Notes: generated by a model from the letters alone, not told the origin. Shown: positions 22,301 through 36,810, counted from the first letter of the stretch. The stretch is DNA of 64,000 bases from Syngnathus acus (GCF_901709675.1 NC_051092.1:7879491-7943490), one strand, 5' to 3'. Numbers and translations: made by a program.

Positions 22301-25300
22301 TGCTTTGGAGACACGCACTGTGAGGTTACTTATTGGCTTATTTACAATAATGGGCTCAGCTCCACAAGAATAGTCACACGTAACTTCTCATAATGGCACA
22401 AGGAGGCGGAATGGAGGAATACAAAAAGCTGTCCCTGCCAGCCCGAGGACTTCACTAAGTCATATTTTAAGAGGTACTTTTTAAAACCCAGAATGTGTTC
22501 CAGCGTGCAGACCAAATTTGATGCTAATCTACCTAACATCAGAAGAGGCATCTTAATAATCAATTTTCAAGTAAAATACGCTGGCGTTCTCAGAATTTGT
22601 CAGTTTCAACAGAAAGCCCCTGAACAGATGAACCCCAGTCAAGAATCCAATCCAATCCAGGCACTTTCTCAGTCCTCATCTGTTTTACCCTATAGTTGGG
22701 ACACAGCATTTCTGCCCTCCCCCCATACCCACGCCAAGAGCCTTTTGTAGATGGTTTTCTCCTCAGCTCAAATCAATTTTGCACACGATAGTCCATCTGA
22801 CTGAATAAACAATCCCGATCTCTCATCTCTTTCCTCTCTCCATTGCTCCAGCGGGTCCTTCACTGAAAGGGAAGGGATGAAAATCACTGCATATCAGTCA
22901 TGTGGGAGCAAGCTGATAAAGCTTGAGTGAGTATGAATAGAAAAATAGAGGTTAAAATGACACACCATACTCGCTTCCTTCCCTTATTCCCCATTCAGAT
23001 CAGACTGTAAATACTTATGTATGCAGAGTCTGTTGTACTTGCCAGCAAAAACTGATCTGCAAATGCAAACTGTACCAATACTTCTAAGGCCATGATTTAG
23101 ACAGGTGGACAGCAATTTTCTTGTTTATGAATTCAGAGCAATTTAAATCTCACATTCCTCATGTATGCAAAGCCCTCTTTTGACCAAGCAGTTCGGTTTG
23201 ATTTAGTTTAAATGATATGCTGTGACAAAGCATGGCGTTGTTGTGTATGTGACCACCAGGCAAAAGCATCTTAGCTGTGGATATGTCCTGAGGCAATCAG
23301 AGGCATGCCCATTTGGAAAGACCCTTTGACACCTGTTTAATCCAACCTGTACCATTGTACTGTTTCGTTGGCGTACCGCGACTGACTGAGAGGTGGAGGT
23401 GTACTGATGGCCAGTCAATCACAAGGCATTTCTCAGACAATTACACACCATCTCTACCGTCATCCTAACAATCAACAGGTTGCACAGAGGACGGGCCAGA
23501 GCAAAAATGGCTCTCTGATGGATTATATTTTCATTGTCATGGCTCAATGATTAATACTCCACCACCTGGACTTTTGTTCTCATTGTAATTTCTCTACCAA
23601 AAACGGACTGTCTGCTAAATACAGTACAAACAGCCTTCCTTACTTCAGTCATGTACCAACAAATCAAAGCCTTTGCAACTTCTCCCTTCACCTGAAATAA
23701 TTTCCTTGTGACCTTTTCTGAGCCAAGGCACATTTTTTTCCCCATTTTTGTCTCAAATATGAATCCGATAAGCAAAAAGAAAATTATTTTATAAGCATGC
23801 ATATTTTTACTCACTCAGGCCTGTTTTGACAAACAGCTGATATGCTGGCAGGAATCGAACACACAAAGCCCTTCCTCAACATCTCGCTGTCTCTCGGTTT
23901 GTAGTTTTCATAGTAGTCAGGCTTGGAAAGCTCACTTCACACTTATGTCACGGAGAATGGGTACAATGTCCAAATAGCTCCTTGGCAATCACCAACCAAA
24001 AACTGTCCAAAGGTGGATCAGCAAAGGTTAGCTTTGAATGTTATCAATTTTGTCTCAGTCAGTTGCTCCTGGCTCCAGTAGTGTACAATAATGACCTGTC
24101 CTTAAACTGATGCTGAGCTACTGTATATGGGTCCCTAACCCAGTTAAGGCATTCACTGTAGGCTGAACAGAAATAAAACAATCTCCTCAACACATTTGAA
24201 ATGTCAGGTAAAAAAGCCTGCTTTTACTTTATATTTTATTTTTTTAATCAATTTTTTGTAAGTGAAGTCAGGAAAGACTAAATGTATTTGTAGTTTTCAA
24301 TAAATAAATAAAAAAACAAGTAATACATTAATGTAAAGTGACATTTAGAAAAGATTCTTAAAAATAAATAAAAAGCATGTGAAGTCAAAAAAGATAAAAC
24401 GTTGTCTATTATTTAATGAAAACAAACTTTATTCTTAAATATCATTGTTAAAGTGACAGTCGATTGGCCTGAACATGGACACTTTTGTATACATGTGTAT
24501 AAAAATGATGTCAGCACTGAAATTCGCTCCCTGCATTTTTTTATGACGACATTCAACACATCTTCCTGAAACCCAGTATTTGTGGGGGGGCTGCTTTTTT
24601 TCCACACACCAGCCTGACTCTGTAATTGAAGCGAGGAGGCAAACAAGCGTTGCAATATTGTTTCTTGCTTTGTCACATTCTATTGTCATCTAGTGTCTGG
24701 TAATTTTAACCAATCATCACCAAAACTCCAATCCACTGTCTACTCCATGCAGGGGGTTGTGTGACCTTGAACGAACCCTGACAAACTGACAAGAACACAA
24801 CATTCACTGCCTTCGAAAAACTCCTAATTGTTCGTTGCTGAGTGGCAACTAAATGTTCGCAGAATGTTTGCTCGAGGTACACCCAAAGTGACTTTTCTTG
24901 TGTGCGAGGAAATTTTGAACAAGAAAAGTACAGGCAAACATCTGCTGAATGTCTGGAGAATATTTGAGACCTTGACAAACCCTGCCGAGAATGCAACATT
25001 TTGCTTCCTTATGTTCAGTTCCTCCTCTCACATGAGAAGATGGATGGGGGCATGGCAACAGTATATTTCTGACCAGAAAGGAGCATTTGGAGAGCAGTTA
25101 TTTCCTGATTTCGCCAAAACAAATTGATTAAAAATGCAAGCTAATACGATTTATCTGATTAAAAAATACATTGAGAATTTCTAAGTGAAAATCGGGACAT
25201 CCTCGATGCACTTCCAATTAAGTAAAATGGCAAAACCAGGTGTCATTTTTATGTTTTGCAGAGCTGTCGTCATCTGCAAAATATATATCTAAAGTAACTT

Positions 25301-26580
25301 GTAATCTAAGTTAGTTTCTTTTAAAATTAAGTAATCAGAAAAGTAACTATCAATTACCTTACCTTTTAGAGCTAGTAACTTTTCAAGGTAACTGTGGCAA
25401 CACTTGCTGCAGCACAGTGCTCGGAAAACACAGTTTGAAATCAGCAATGCATCTGAGTGTGTTTCTGTGCCCATTGTTCCTTTGTCTGAGCTTTGAGAAT
25501 TGACTGAAGAAAAGGGCACAGCTGTCTTGGTCTTTCCTATAATGACTTTTTAATTATAAAGACAAGACAATTATAATGGGATCTACATGCAGAATGGATC
25601 TTTTTGTGTTTGGTGGAAATTTAAAACGTTTTGCGCTTCCCATTCCTTGATACATAATAGAACTGATTTTGCTTTGTATATACATATAGCTGCCTTGCAG
25701 CCACAATTTTCCCTTTACATAACGGGAACAGGTACTACTTGACACAGTTTGGAACGTGTACTGCTATTGTTTTTTTTAATTCTTCATATTTAAGAACTGT
25801 ATAGATATAACACACTAAATGTTCACCTTCCCATAAAAGAGGGAAAGTGAACATTTTAAATATTAAGTGGTTGTTTGCAAGCTACTATTCCTCAGATGAC
25901 AGACCTTCTGTGTAAATCTGCATCAGACAGTTCGAAAAAGAGGCTGAATACTTGTTTAAACAAAAGCCAAATGCAGTTTAGAGGGTTTTTACTCGGCTCG
26001 AAGTCCCCTAGCAACAGGAGGACTGTTCTGTAATTAGGGATATTGCCATTTAATTAAACACGGAATACACAGAAGTATATTACTATTTTGATTAAAGACA
26101 CTGGTCCTGATCCCCCAATCTTTCGTGGTCTTGAAACATCATGGCTTATACTTTTGATTTCATTTGATTGTCTACAAGTGGATCACCATCCATCTGGATT
26201 GCCTTCCCAGTTGTAGGTTTTGCTTTTGGGAAGGCTAAACATAATCGCCCAGAGTATGAGACTTAATTTCCCTATGCTATTTAACTTGTGGATGCCCATC
26301 GTTCTGTGGCAACAGGAGATTTCCAATTCTGGAGAAGCTCCGCAAATGGTATAAACAAATTTGCTCTAACTTGCTTTCCATATTATTTAACACACCAGAG
26401 AAGTGGAAATACCTGCAACCAGTCCAAGGAAAAAATAAATCTGCATTTTCAGAGGAGATATTAATGCAAGACTTTGATGAGGCCTAAAATAAAAATTTGG
26501 CCCCTAATGATTGACAAATACATACAATCCATCATTGACATGGCAGGGAAACGCCATTCTCAAGCTCTAGTCTAATTTAC
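22300..26580. other. Intergenic, no gene recognised
   Basis: Low-complexity AT-rich patches near 24200-24420 and scattered short open frames without domains or splice context. I see no feature I can support. Confidence 0.4.
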
Positions 26581-26740
26581 GCTGGATATATAAACTTGTG
26601 CAACCCTTTTCTCAGTTGAATTTTGCAATTTATGTGATTGTGGAAAACATTTTAAAATAATTCATTTTGGTGTCATTGCTTTCACAAAATCCTGGCATTT
26701 GAGCAGGGGTGTGTAAACTTTTTATACTCACTACACACCA
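26580..26740. mobile_element. Tc1/mariner-like MITE remnant
   Basis: Ends with ggggtgtgtaaactttttat followed by actcacta and contains a gtgtcattgctttcacaaaa-type interior. These resemble a common teleost Tc1-type non-autonomous element. Only one end is clear. Confidence 0.35.
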
Positions 26741-29700
26741 TGCTGACGCTTTTCTTTGAGAAAGATAGTGGACGCATCAGTGCTATTCATTTAGAGTCCT
26801 TTTCTTCTTTTTTCTTAAAGCTACATTGTCTGAGCTGAGCGGTGGTCTTTTTAGACTTCTGGCTTTAGCAGTTGTATTTGGAAGCCTTGATCTCTGCAGC
26901 CCTTTCCTTGTCACAGCCTGCGATCAACCTAAAGCCCTTATGTGTTCTTTACGCTGTACTAAGCCTGTTATTCTTTGCTAGCAATTCATACAAGATCACT
27001 GCAACATACTATATCCTTTGTCGATAAAATTCCTGTCTTACAATGTCCTCTTCTCCCCAATGTTTTACAGTATATAGACAAACCCTAAAGGAAGGTTGCT
27101 TTCCGGCAGTATCCTACAAAAAGAAGGCACAGTTCTGAGACATCCGCAGGAGTCAAACTGCAAATTGTTATATTCCACTCCAGTTTAACCTCATACAATG
27201 TTCATGCATAGCAACAGTGGTAAAAGCATTGCTTTATTCATGAATTTATTCATCTTTCAAACGGCTTAGGGTCGCAGGTCTGCTGCTGTTCTGCTTTCAT
27301 GCTTACAGACCTCTCAGGGAAAATACTCAAAACTAACCCTAACCCGGGAAGCGTAACTTGACATGAATTGCATTTGGCTAACATGACTAACAACAACAGC
27401 AAAGACCAAAAGAAAGCAGGGAACTTAACTTGCATTTGAGGAAATTGGGAAGTCAGAACAAACCCATTCGGACTGTCCGAGTTCTGCCCTCAGAGTTTGA
27501 GCCGAATGAAAAAGACAAAGATGGCTGACAAGTGACATCATATTGAAGCCATTCAGTGTACTCAGGGTCCTCATTTTTGCAACTCAGAGTCAACTTTTAA
27601 AGGGGTTTAAAAGTGTGTTTAAAGGGGTGTTCTAGTATACTTTTCCTCGCCCACCTTCCTCAAATGCAGCATACAACAATAAATACAAAGTGACAATATA
27701 ACAAGGCACATCTGAAAAAGAAACGAGTGGATGGAGGAAGTTGACTGTTATTTTCAAAGGGAACAGGGCTGACGAGAACAGATGCACACAAAAACCTAGC
27801 AAGCGGACATGATATTGAAAAAAAAGAGAAAGCTGCTCAAAACAGCACCTGAAACACCCGCTTGTGCACATGCACAACTAATTTAATGTTTAAATTGTTC
27901 CCATTAAATAAAACAAACACACGCACACACGCACACACACAAAGTGTCACTGCAACATAACCTTGAAAATGGCACAAAAATCTGCTCATCATATTCACGA
28001 CACTACTCTATGTCACAATGGTCTCTCCGAAAGTTCTCCTCCCTGTGGATCAAAATGTCCTCAATAGCAAGACAATGAGCAGGCACAGAGAGAGACAAAG
28101 GTCTCAGGGGGTCATTGCTTGTTTGTTTCATCTGACAGTCTTGTGAGTGTCAGTTTCAGTTCAGTTCAGTTTAAATTTCAAAGGTTAGATGTTAGTTCTT
28201 GTCACACGCTTATCTTAAAACACTGTGTACAGCTGTTGCTCATACCCTTTTGTAGATGGAGGTAGAATGTCCAAAATGGTGGCAAGCAGGCATGCAGGCT
28301 GAGGGAGAGGGGCAATGGCAGGCAAACTGGTAACACACAGGTGCAAATCCAAATTGTTTGTAATTCAACTAAGGTTTCAACATAAAGGGTTCCAAGAAGT
28401 AAACTAAAGTTTGTTTTCTAAATTTCAAGTTTCAAGTTCCAAAAAATGTACAAGCTTAGAGCAGACTTGAAGTAGCTTGAAGCTGCCTTTTAGTAGTAAA
28501 AAACTATGTCACTACTATCTTCCTTCTTTGTCAAACTGAGACTGACTACCAAGTGGGAGCAGCCTATTTCCCTGATCAGGTGACTGACCTGGTGATCACA
28601 GGCTTTGTCAAATAAAAGTCCATGGCCCAAGGCCAGCGAATCTTAAACAAAAATAAGAATTTAAGCTAAGGAAACTAAATTGGCTCCAACAAGTCTCATC
28701 TCTGTCTGCCACAATCGGGCTTAGTTACTGGGTACAAGAGTGCATATACATGGCGAACATCATGTCAATTGTATTCATATCAACAGGAGTAGAACATTTT
28801 GTTGCAATATATCATTTTGTGGTACCTTGCTAAACTATCTATCATATAACTTGCACTTTGTCTCAGCAGAAGGTGGATAAGTAATACAACACAGTCAAAT
28901 TATGCTTTGCCTATTTGTCACAAAACACACACTGCATACAATATCAGTTCAAACTACATCATATGCAGCCAATGTATTAATCCAGCCAGGCTTTTATGAA
29001 GACAGGAAATTGAGAAGGACTGTGATAAAGTAATTGCAATTCATCCTAAAATTTAACAAAAAGTGTTGTTTTGTTGATTTCCCTGCAAACAAATCAGTTT
29101 AATTCAAAATGCCATGCCCACATAATATTTTTCTTGGTCATAAACTGTAATATGAGTCTGGCTTTTCAAATGATGGTATATTGCTTTGTCTGAAAAGTTG
29201 TTTATCTGAAAACCTTGCGTTTCACTTCCCTGCACAAAATCAGCACAAAGCAGATGGTCATCTATTGTACAGATTCTTTGGATATATTCAATTCAAAGGT
29301 TCAATAAATTCAGTTTGTCAAATACACACATGCATACAAGACATGCAAATACACCCACATGCACTGTTTTTGGATCCTTGATCTTGTCAGTTGCTATGGT
29401 CCTTTTTTTCACATGGTTGGGCGTTGCTTGATGTCTTATCGTATTTACGTAAGTTCAGGTTGCTCAGTGACACGTCGCGTCAGACCTTGTTTTTTTCTCT
29501 TACCTCTTTGTTGGACGCTGCAGCACCATTGTGTTCAGCTGTGCTTGCTATTGATCCTTTATTTATGCTACCAATTTGAGTTACAGTAAAGTTAAATATC
29601 CAGCCATTATCTATCTCTTATCCTTTTAATGGTCACCAGTGAACTGGAGCCTATTCCAGTTGACTTTGGGGGAGAGGGGTGATACACTCATATTTGGGGA

Positions 29701-30660
29701 ATGTTAGAGCTTTGGGTAACCAACAAGCATGTTTTTAGAATGTGGGACGAAGGCGACCCAAGCGAGTATGGGGAGAAGAAATTCCTACTGTGACTCCATG
29801 CAGAAAAGATGGAGCTGAGATTTAAACCTTGAAGGTCAAATATGCAGAAAACATATTTTTTGCTTCATATTTTATGTCATATATACATGGTACATCTTCA
29901 AACAGACATGACATTTAAATGACATTTTAAAATGACAAGCCAATGTATTCAGCCAGATGCCATTTGGAGGCCGTTTCCCTTTTAGTGTTGCACCCGATTG
30001 CAACCATATTTCTCAGTGGAAATTAAACATTGCTTTCTAAAAATTGTTTAAGGGCTGCAACTAACAATTATATTAATAATCAATTGATCTGACCATTATT
30101 TGGTCAATTAAATAATGAATCGGCTTGCTAAAAAGTATCTCAATTTCATTTCAATAAAAAAGAATCAAGCATTATTCCAAATTACTGCACAACATGCCCA
30201 AATAAAAAGTAATTACGATTCAGGGACTGGTTTGGTCCATAACACATCATAAATAAAAGGCAAAAATGTTGCTGATTGTTTTTGAAAGTAAAAGCAAACA
30301 TTTTATTTTTATTCATCACAAAGATAATCATCCCACTGCATAGACGACGACAGAAATTGGATAATATTTACAGCTGAGAAACTGAAATGACATTTGGACA
30401 ATTTTAAAATTTCAAATTAAAAGATTTCTCAGTAATTAATTGATTATCAAATAGCAAAATGGATGGTTTAATCTGATGACCAATTAGTTGTCGACTCATA
30501 GATAAATCAATTTATTGATGAATCGTCTAAATTGCTGAGTGCAATGCAATATACATATGCAGTACACTCCTTTTTGGGTTGAAAGCACTGACTAAATTCC
30601 ACATGTGATTGTGATTCTACAAGAAAGATGAAGGCAAAACAAATTACCTTTTAAATCCAG
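26740..30660. other. Intergenic region upstream of rag1
   Basis: Contains a degenerate SINE-like copy at 29590-29830 (gagcctattccagttgac, atgtttttagaatgtggga) and a run of ATTAAT-type AT-rich sequence at 30060-30560. No coding exon recognised. Confidence 0.4.
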
Positions 30661-30667
30661 AGGTCAA

Positions 30668-30800
<133 letters not shown>

Positions 30801-31129
30801 CAACTTATATTTTAACACATGCACATTTGGTCATTAATGTGAAAACTGTATATGTATATTTTTTTGCCTTTATTTCTCTGTTTGGTGGGGTAGGAAAGTT
30901 GTTTGTCTGCAGCTCAAACTGTGCATGTGTAAACCGCTGTGGCTCTGACCTTGTTTTTTTTCCTCCCAAAAATCAGCTGCTTGCATCAGGTGGCGAGAGT
31001 TGACAGTTGGGATCCTGACAAGGAAAGGTATAAACACAAGCCACATAAGTAAAGACAGCATCAATTCCCGGCAATGGAGCTTTGACTCATGGTAACAGAT
31101 GCCTCAAGCTGTGAAAGACAAACACATAC

Positions 31130-31384
31130 AGCAGTGTGTTTAGGCCTATAGCTCCAGGGCTTCCCTTGTGCCCCCGTGCAGAGAGGAGCCCCAGGGGACT
31201 GACGGCAGCTGAGATTAAAAACAAGGTAAGAGCCCAGCTGAATCTTATGCACACAGCCTCAGCTGTTTGTCTCAAAAGAGAGAAGTAAATAAAGGCCTCT
31301 AAAATGAAGGAGGTTTCCAGGGAGCACATTGAAAGATGGTTAGACAGGAGATGCTGTAAGAAGAGTGCCATCGGTATAATTATG
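31130..31384 (+). promoter_or_regulatory. rag1: Candidate rag1 untranslated first exon
   Basis: rag1 has an acceptor ending at 32229, only 14 bases before its ATG, so an upstream non-coding exon must exist. Two strong donors lie upstream: AACAAG|GTAAGAG after 31225 and TTATG|GTAAGAC after about 31384. The first follows a moderately GC-rich stretch (31140-31220) and is the better guess. No clear TATA box was found. Confidence 0.3.
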
Positions 31385-32243
31385 GTAAGACAAAAAATTG
31401 ATCAAATAATTCATAGATTATTCAACATTCTTATGATCAGCTTGCTTTACAGTAATGTCTAATGTGGTCATGTTAATTCAGCTAGAATAAGGTCAACATT
31501 GTAATATTTGCAGTTTGCCGAAACATCATATATTCAAATGTCTGCTAAATTAAGTGCTGCTACACTGAACAATGTTGTATTTGGAATAATACATTATTAT
31601 CTCTATTTAGTGCGATGGCATCTTGTTTTCTTTTCCTCTTTACCTCCCCTGTCAGTATCAATGCATTGTGAAATAAGTTTAACTGTCTTCAATTTTCCCC
31701 CTGCCTTCACAAAGCCACTTTATGGCTCCCGGAGCTCCGATCCTCTCTCCATCTTGGAAAATGACAAATATAAATGATTGACAGTCTTCCAGGGATAAGG
31801 GTGGGTGGTGGTGGTGGTGGTCAGGGGGGCGGGGGGTGTTAACAAGTTCTCTGTGTCAAAGAAATACAGTCTGATAGGCTCCCAAGGCAGGAAGAGATGA
31901 GATGAGAGAAATGAAGATTTTGGTGCTATATTGATCACACAGCGCTTGTTTCATGAGGTCAATATATTGGTGTAAAACAGTCCTGCAGGTCAGTAGTCAC
32001 GTCTTGTTCAATGGATTTTAGGTTACATATGTAAAGATATGTTTTATAGGAATGACAATTGTTAGGGCGCCAAGCCAAAAGACCCTGGGTTGGGACAAAG
32101 AAATAGTTAAAACCCCAAAATGTGTCTTTACATCTTTGGTATGAATTTGTTCATTTTCCCAAAGATTTGTCACCCATTTTAAGGCATTCTCATCTTACTC
32201 TGTTATTCCATCAACTTCTCCTCTCCTAGGCTCAAGTCAAATC

Positions 32244-35200
32244 ATGGCAGAGGAAAGCCTGGAGACAGATGGCCCCAGATCATCTATGCCGGCTGAGCTC
32301 CACCATCCCTATCCTAAGTACACTCAGTGGAAGTTTAAACTGTTTAGAGTGAAGTCCATGGAGAAGGCCCCTATGTCAAGTGAGACAAAACTTGAGAAGG
32401 AAGCCATGTCTGGGATCGCTAAATCCTACGTCTGTACAGCTCCAAATGTACAGTTAGATAATGGTAGTACAGGTAGCATTATGAAATTTTGCCCAGATGC
32501 AAAAAGCAAGAAAACTACTGAACCACCTGACCAGAGCATGGACATGAAGCTCGCAGAAATTGACACTCACATGAACCACCTCAGGTAATTAACATTAAGC
32601 CTTGTTGATAACATGCTCTGTTTCATCTCACAATGACACATATAATAATAATATATATATATATTTTTTTTATGAAGAGGTCTGTGCCGTCTTTGTGGAA
32701 TCTCATTAAGAAAAATCAGCGGCCCAATCCATGATGTTCACGCAGTTCTGGATAACGACAGCAAGAATTGCTTACGCAAAATGTGCTGTACATCAACAAA
32801 ATGGCCAGAGGTCATCCACAAGGTTTTTAAAGTGGATGTGACTGAAGATACAGAATCCGTCCACCCGCTTTCCTTCTGCCATCGCTGCTGGATGACTGCC
32901 ATACGAGGAGGGGGTGTATGCAATCTTTCCAAGACAAAAGTCCCTGAGTGGAAACCTCATTGCACCCTCTGTCATCTTTGCTCACCCAAGAAACAATTAT
33001 TCCACAAGACTGGCAGAAAGAGGATGAAAACCACTCCCAGAGCCCAAAGCTTAGCAAAAAGACCCAAGTTGGACCACAACCACATCACTGTCAGTGGTGA
33101 GAGTCGAGTTCTGAGACCATTTGGCGGCCATCTTCATGGATATGTCCTTAAGACATGGAGAAGTCCCAGTGTCCAAAGGGAGCATTGGGTGAGGACCATC
33201 ACACACTGTCAGAAAGAGCACCTGAGTAGCAACCTTATATCTGAGAATTTCCCAGTTGATTTCCTCTGTTCTTTCACTTGCATGGTGTGTGACCATCTGC
33301 TCTCTGACCCAGTTCAAGCCCCCTGTGGGCACCTCTTTTGCCACAACTGTATTATGAAATACAAAAACTTTATAGGGCCTCACTGTCCTTCCTGCAACTT
33401 ACCCTGCTCCAGCGATGACCTCATTCCTCCTGCAAAAACCTTTTTGTTAGTCCTGCATTCTCTGCTTTTGCTCTGTCCGAGAGACGGCTGTGGTCAGCAT
33501 GTAAAACTAGACTCATTTAAAGCTCACTGTATGAGCCATGATGCGGAAAAGCAGGATGCTAGACAGCAATCATCACAGCTTGACAACTACCTGATAACCA
33601 ATAAAGGGGGAAGACCTCGCCAGCACTTGCTATCCCTCACGCGTCGTGCCCAGAAGCATCGACTGAGGGATCTGAAGAACCAGGTGAAGATGTTTGCAGA
33701 CAAAGAGGAAGGTGGTGACCTAAAGTCTGTGTGTCTGACACTATATCTGCTGGCACTGAGATCTGGGAATGAACACCGGATGGCAGATGAGCTGGAGGTC
33801 ACGATGCAAGGTAAGTGGCCATGAATCAGTCTCTTGTTCAATCAGTTTACACCCCCTTAGCACCAAAAGACAGACACAAACAAATTAATTAGAGCTCATT
33901 AAATTCTGCCATAGTCTGAGGGCAGTGCTCATCCCTTAATTAACAATGAGTTGAAAAGTTCACTGTTTAGTAGAGAAGAGTTTCTGTGATTTTGATTGCA
34001 AAGCTTTTCATGCTTGTCCATTGTGTTTTTGATTGCAAAGCTTTTCAAACTTGTCCATCTCTGTCCATTAAGCTAGCATTGTTGGCCTTTGCTGAATTTC
34101 TCAAGCTCTCACTATCCTTCTGCCTGACTGTCATACTTTCATTTTCACACCCCTCTATGATAAATGATATAAACTCATGTGAAGGGCCTGTTAGAATCAG
34201 ATCATCAGCAGCTCTTGTATCTGCAAATGACACAGACAGCACCAACGTTCCCCTTTGGGAATTGAAGGCAGCTGGTGTCTGTTTTCATCTGTAGCCAATA
34301 CAGCTCGCCTTTTCAGCGGCTTTATTGTTTCATCCTCAAGCCCATTATGACATTTAGAAATAAGGAAACATTACATTGTTTATCCAAGGGTTTGTGTGCT
34401 CTGGACAACAATACATTCATGATCTTGCTGTGTTGTTGTAGGAATGACTCCACATTTAAATGAGAAAAAAAATCCCCAGCTCTTTCTAAAGTTTGAGCTT
34501 CACAGTTTGGTGCTGAATAATTCTCTTAGTGTTTTATTTTGCCTCATTCTGTGTTTGAAACTTTTTAATTTGTCTCTATCTACAGGCAGAGGCTTTGCGT
34601 TGCACCCTGCTGTGTGTTTGGCCATCCGGGTCAATACTTTCCTGAGCTGTAGCCAGTATCACAAAGTGTACCGGACTGTCAAAGCCACCAGCGGCCGCCA
34701 GATCTTTCAGCCCTTACACAGTTTGCGTGCTGCAGAGAAAGAGCTTCTCCCTGGCTTTCACCAGTTTGAATGGCAGCCAGCTTTGAAGAACGTCTCTTCA
34801 TCTTGCAACGTTGGTATCATAAATGGGCTCTGTGGATGGACTTCCTCTTTGGATGACTCACCATCCAATACCATCACACGCCGATTCCGCTATGATGTGG
34901 CTCTGGTGTCCGCAATAAAGGATCTGGAGGAGGACATTGTGGAGGGGCTGAGAAAGAAGGGGGTGGAAGACAGTGCCTGTACCCAAAGCTTCAATGTTAC
35001 GATCAAAGAATCTTGTGACGGCATGGGAGATGTCAGTGAAAAGCACGGCGGAGGACCAGTTGTTCCTGAGAAAGCTGTTCGTTTCTCTTTCACCATTATG
35101 TCTATTTCTGTATTGCTTGGTGAAGATAATAAGCAGGAGGTTACAATCTTCACTGAGCCAAAGCCAAACTCAGAATTGTCTTGCAAGCCCCTCTGTCTGA

Positions 35201-36327
35201 TGTTTGTTGATGAAGCGGACCACGAAACACTCACAGCTGTCTTGTCGCCCTTGGTTGCAGAACGTAGCACAATGAAGGAGAGCAGGCTCATCCTGTCGAT
35301 AGCTGGACTGCCTCGATCCTTCCGCTTCCAGTTTAGAGGGTCAGGATACGACGAAAAGATGGTCCGTGAATTGGAGGGCTTGGAAGCCTCTGGATCCACG
35401 TATGTCTGCACACTGTGTGACTCGAGTCGAGTGGAGGCCTCTAAAAATATAGTACTTCATTCTGTCACACGCAGTCATGATGAGAACTTGTCTCGCTATG
35501 AAATCTGGAGAACTAATCCATTTTCTGAGTCTATAGAGGAACTGCGGGACAGAGTCAAGGGGGTCTCTGCCAAGCCCTTCATGGAGACCCAATCCACACT
35601 TGATGCGTTACACTGTGACATTGGTAATGCCACTGAGTTCTACAAAATTTTCCAGGATGAAATAGGCGAGGTGTACCGAAACAAAAATCCCAGCCGGGAG
35701 GAACGGCGCAGCTGGCGGGCAGCCCTGGATAAAGCACTGAGGCAGAAGCTGAAACTCAAACCTGTGATGAGGATGAACGGCAACTATGCCCGGAAGCTAA
35801 TGACCTTCGAGGCTGTGCAAGTGGTGTGTGAGCTGGTGCCCTTAGAGGAGAGGAGGGAGGCCCTGAGGGAGCTGATGCGGCTGTACCTCCAGATGAAGCC
35901 TGTGTGGCGCTCTACATGCCCAACCAAAGAGTGTCCTGACCAGCTCTGCCGCTACACCTTCAATTCCCAGAGTTTTGCTGACCTCATTTCCACTACTTTC
36001 AAATACAGGTACAATGGCAAAATAACCAATTATCTGCACAAGACCCTGGCCCATGTCCCCGAAATAATTGAGCGTGATGGATCCATCGGTGCATGGGCTA
36101 GTGAGGGGAATGAGTCAGCAAACAAACTGTTCAGGCGTTTCCGTAAGATGAATGCACGTCAGTCAAAAGCCTTTGAGCTTGAGGATGTCTTGAAACATCA
36201 CTGGCTCTACACATCAAAGTACTTACAGAAGTTTATGCAGGCTCATAAGTACTCTGCCAAAGCCACCATTGACCCAACAAAATTCCAGGACAGTGAAAGT
36301 GTGGCCCACGAGGTCTTTGATTTTTGA
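32244..36327 (+). CDS. rag1: V(D)J recombination-activating protein 1
   Basis: Coding exons 32244-32584, 32678-33810 and 34586-36327 join in phase to 1,071 residues, the usual teleost length. Two coding introns are typical of bony fish; mammals have none. RAG1 is the catalytic subunit of the recombinase that nicks and hairpins DNA at recombination signals in lymphocyte nuclei. Visible domains: N-terminal zinc-binding cysteine pairs; a C3HC4 RING finger around 315-356 ([17 protein letters not shown]) with the following zinc finger; the nonamer-binding domain at 424-461 ([16 protein letters not shown]); and the RNase H-like core. By spacing, the catalytic triad is D636 (CDGMGD), D747 (GYDEK) and E1001 (GNES). 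Zinc ligands C766, C769, H976 and H981 are present. Residue 1003 is Ala where I recall Gly in other vertebrates (GNESGN). The start ATG gives the conserved MAEE terminus. There are no internal stops. It converges on rag2 with about 2.5 kb between stop codons. Confidence 0.98.
33988..34062. repeat. 37-bp tandem duplication in rag1 intron 2
   Basis: The block gattgcaaagcttttca followed by a cttgtccat segment occurs twice with a period of 37 bases. It lies between the second and third coding exons. Confidence 0.75.
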
Positions 36328-36586
36328 TATGTTTTGTGTGAAATTAAGCATAAATATTTCAATTTCACTTATTTGATGTAATTTGGTTTTAAGTTTTTCT
36401 TTTAAACTCCTATTCTTTTAAAACGTTTTCTCTGAGAACTTTGTCAAGTTTCAGTTTGTTTATTCATTCATTTATTAATGTTGGACTTGACAGAACGACA
36501 ATGTTTAAGCTGTTGGACTTTATTAATTGTATGTCTTGGCTTTTTGGATGGTCATGTTGAAATGGTAGTGAATTTATATACACAGT

Positions 36587-36810
36587 CACTGGCGGAGCTA
36601 GAGGGGAGGCCACGGGAATACTGCCACCCCTTAAATATGTGCCAGGCCCAATAATTGACTTTTTGGTATTCTCTTAAGAATTACTTTCAGAACACCTTAC
36701 TTTCACCTTTACTTTCTGTAAAAAAAAAAAAAAAGGAATTTATTTTGCAGACACACTAAGATAACCTTACCCCCCCCCACCCGAAGAAAAAAATCTTAGC
36801 TCCGCCAGTG
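36587..36810. mobile_element. hAT-like non-autonomous element between rag1 and rag2
   Basis: Terminal inverted repeats CACTGGCGGAGCTA at the left and TAGCTCCGCCAGTG at the right delimit 224 bases with no coding capacity. The CA...TG ends are typical of hAT. The flanking 8 bases (tacacagt and gagtcagt) match at only some positions, so the target duplication is decayed or absent. Confidence 0.65.

Noticed and set aside
34890-35411. 173-codon minus-strand open frame
   Set aside because: It lies wholly antisense to the conserved rag1 core exon; an overlap shadow.
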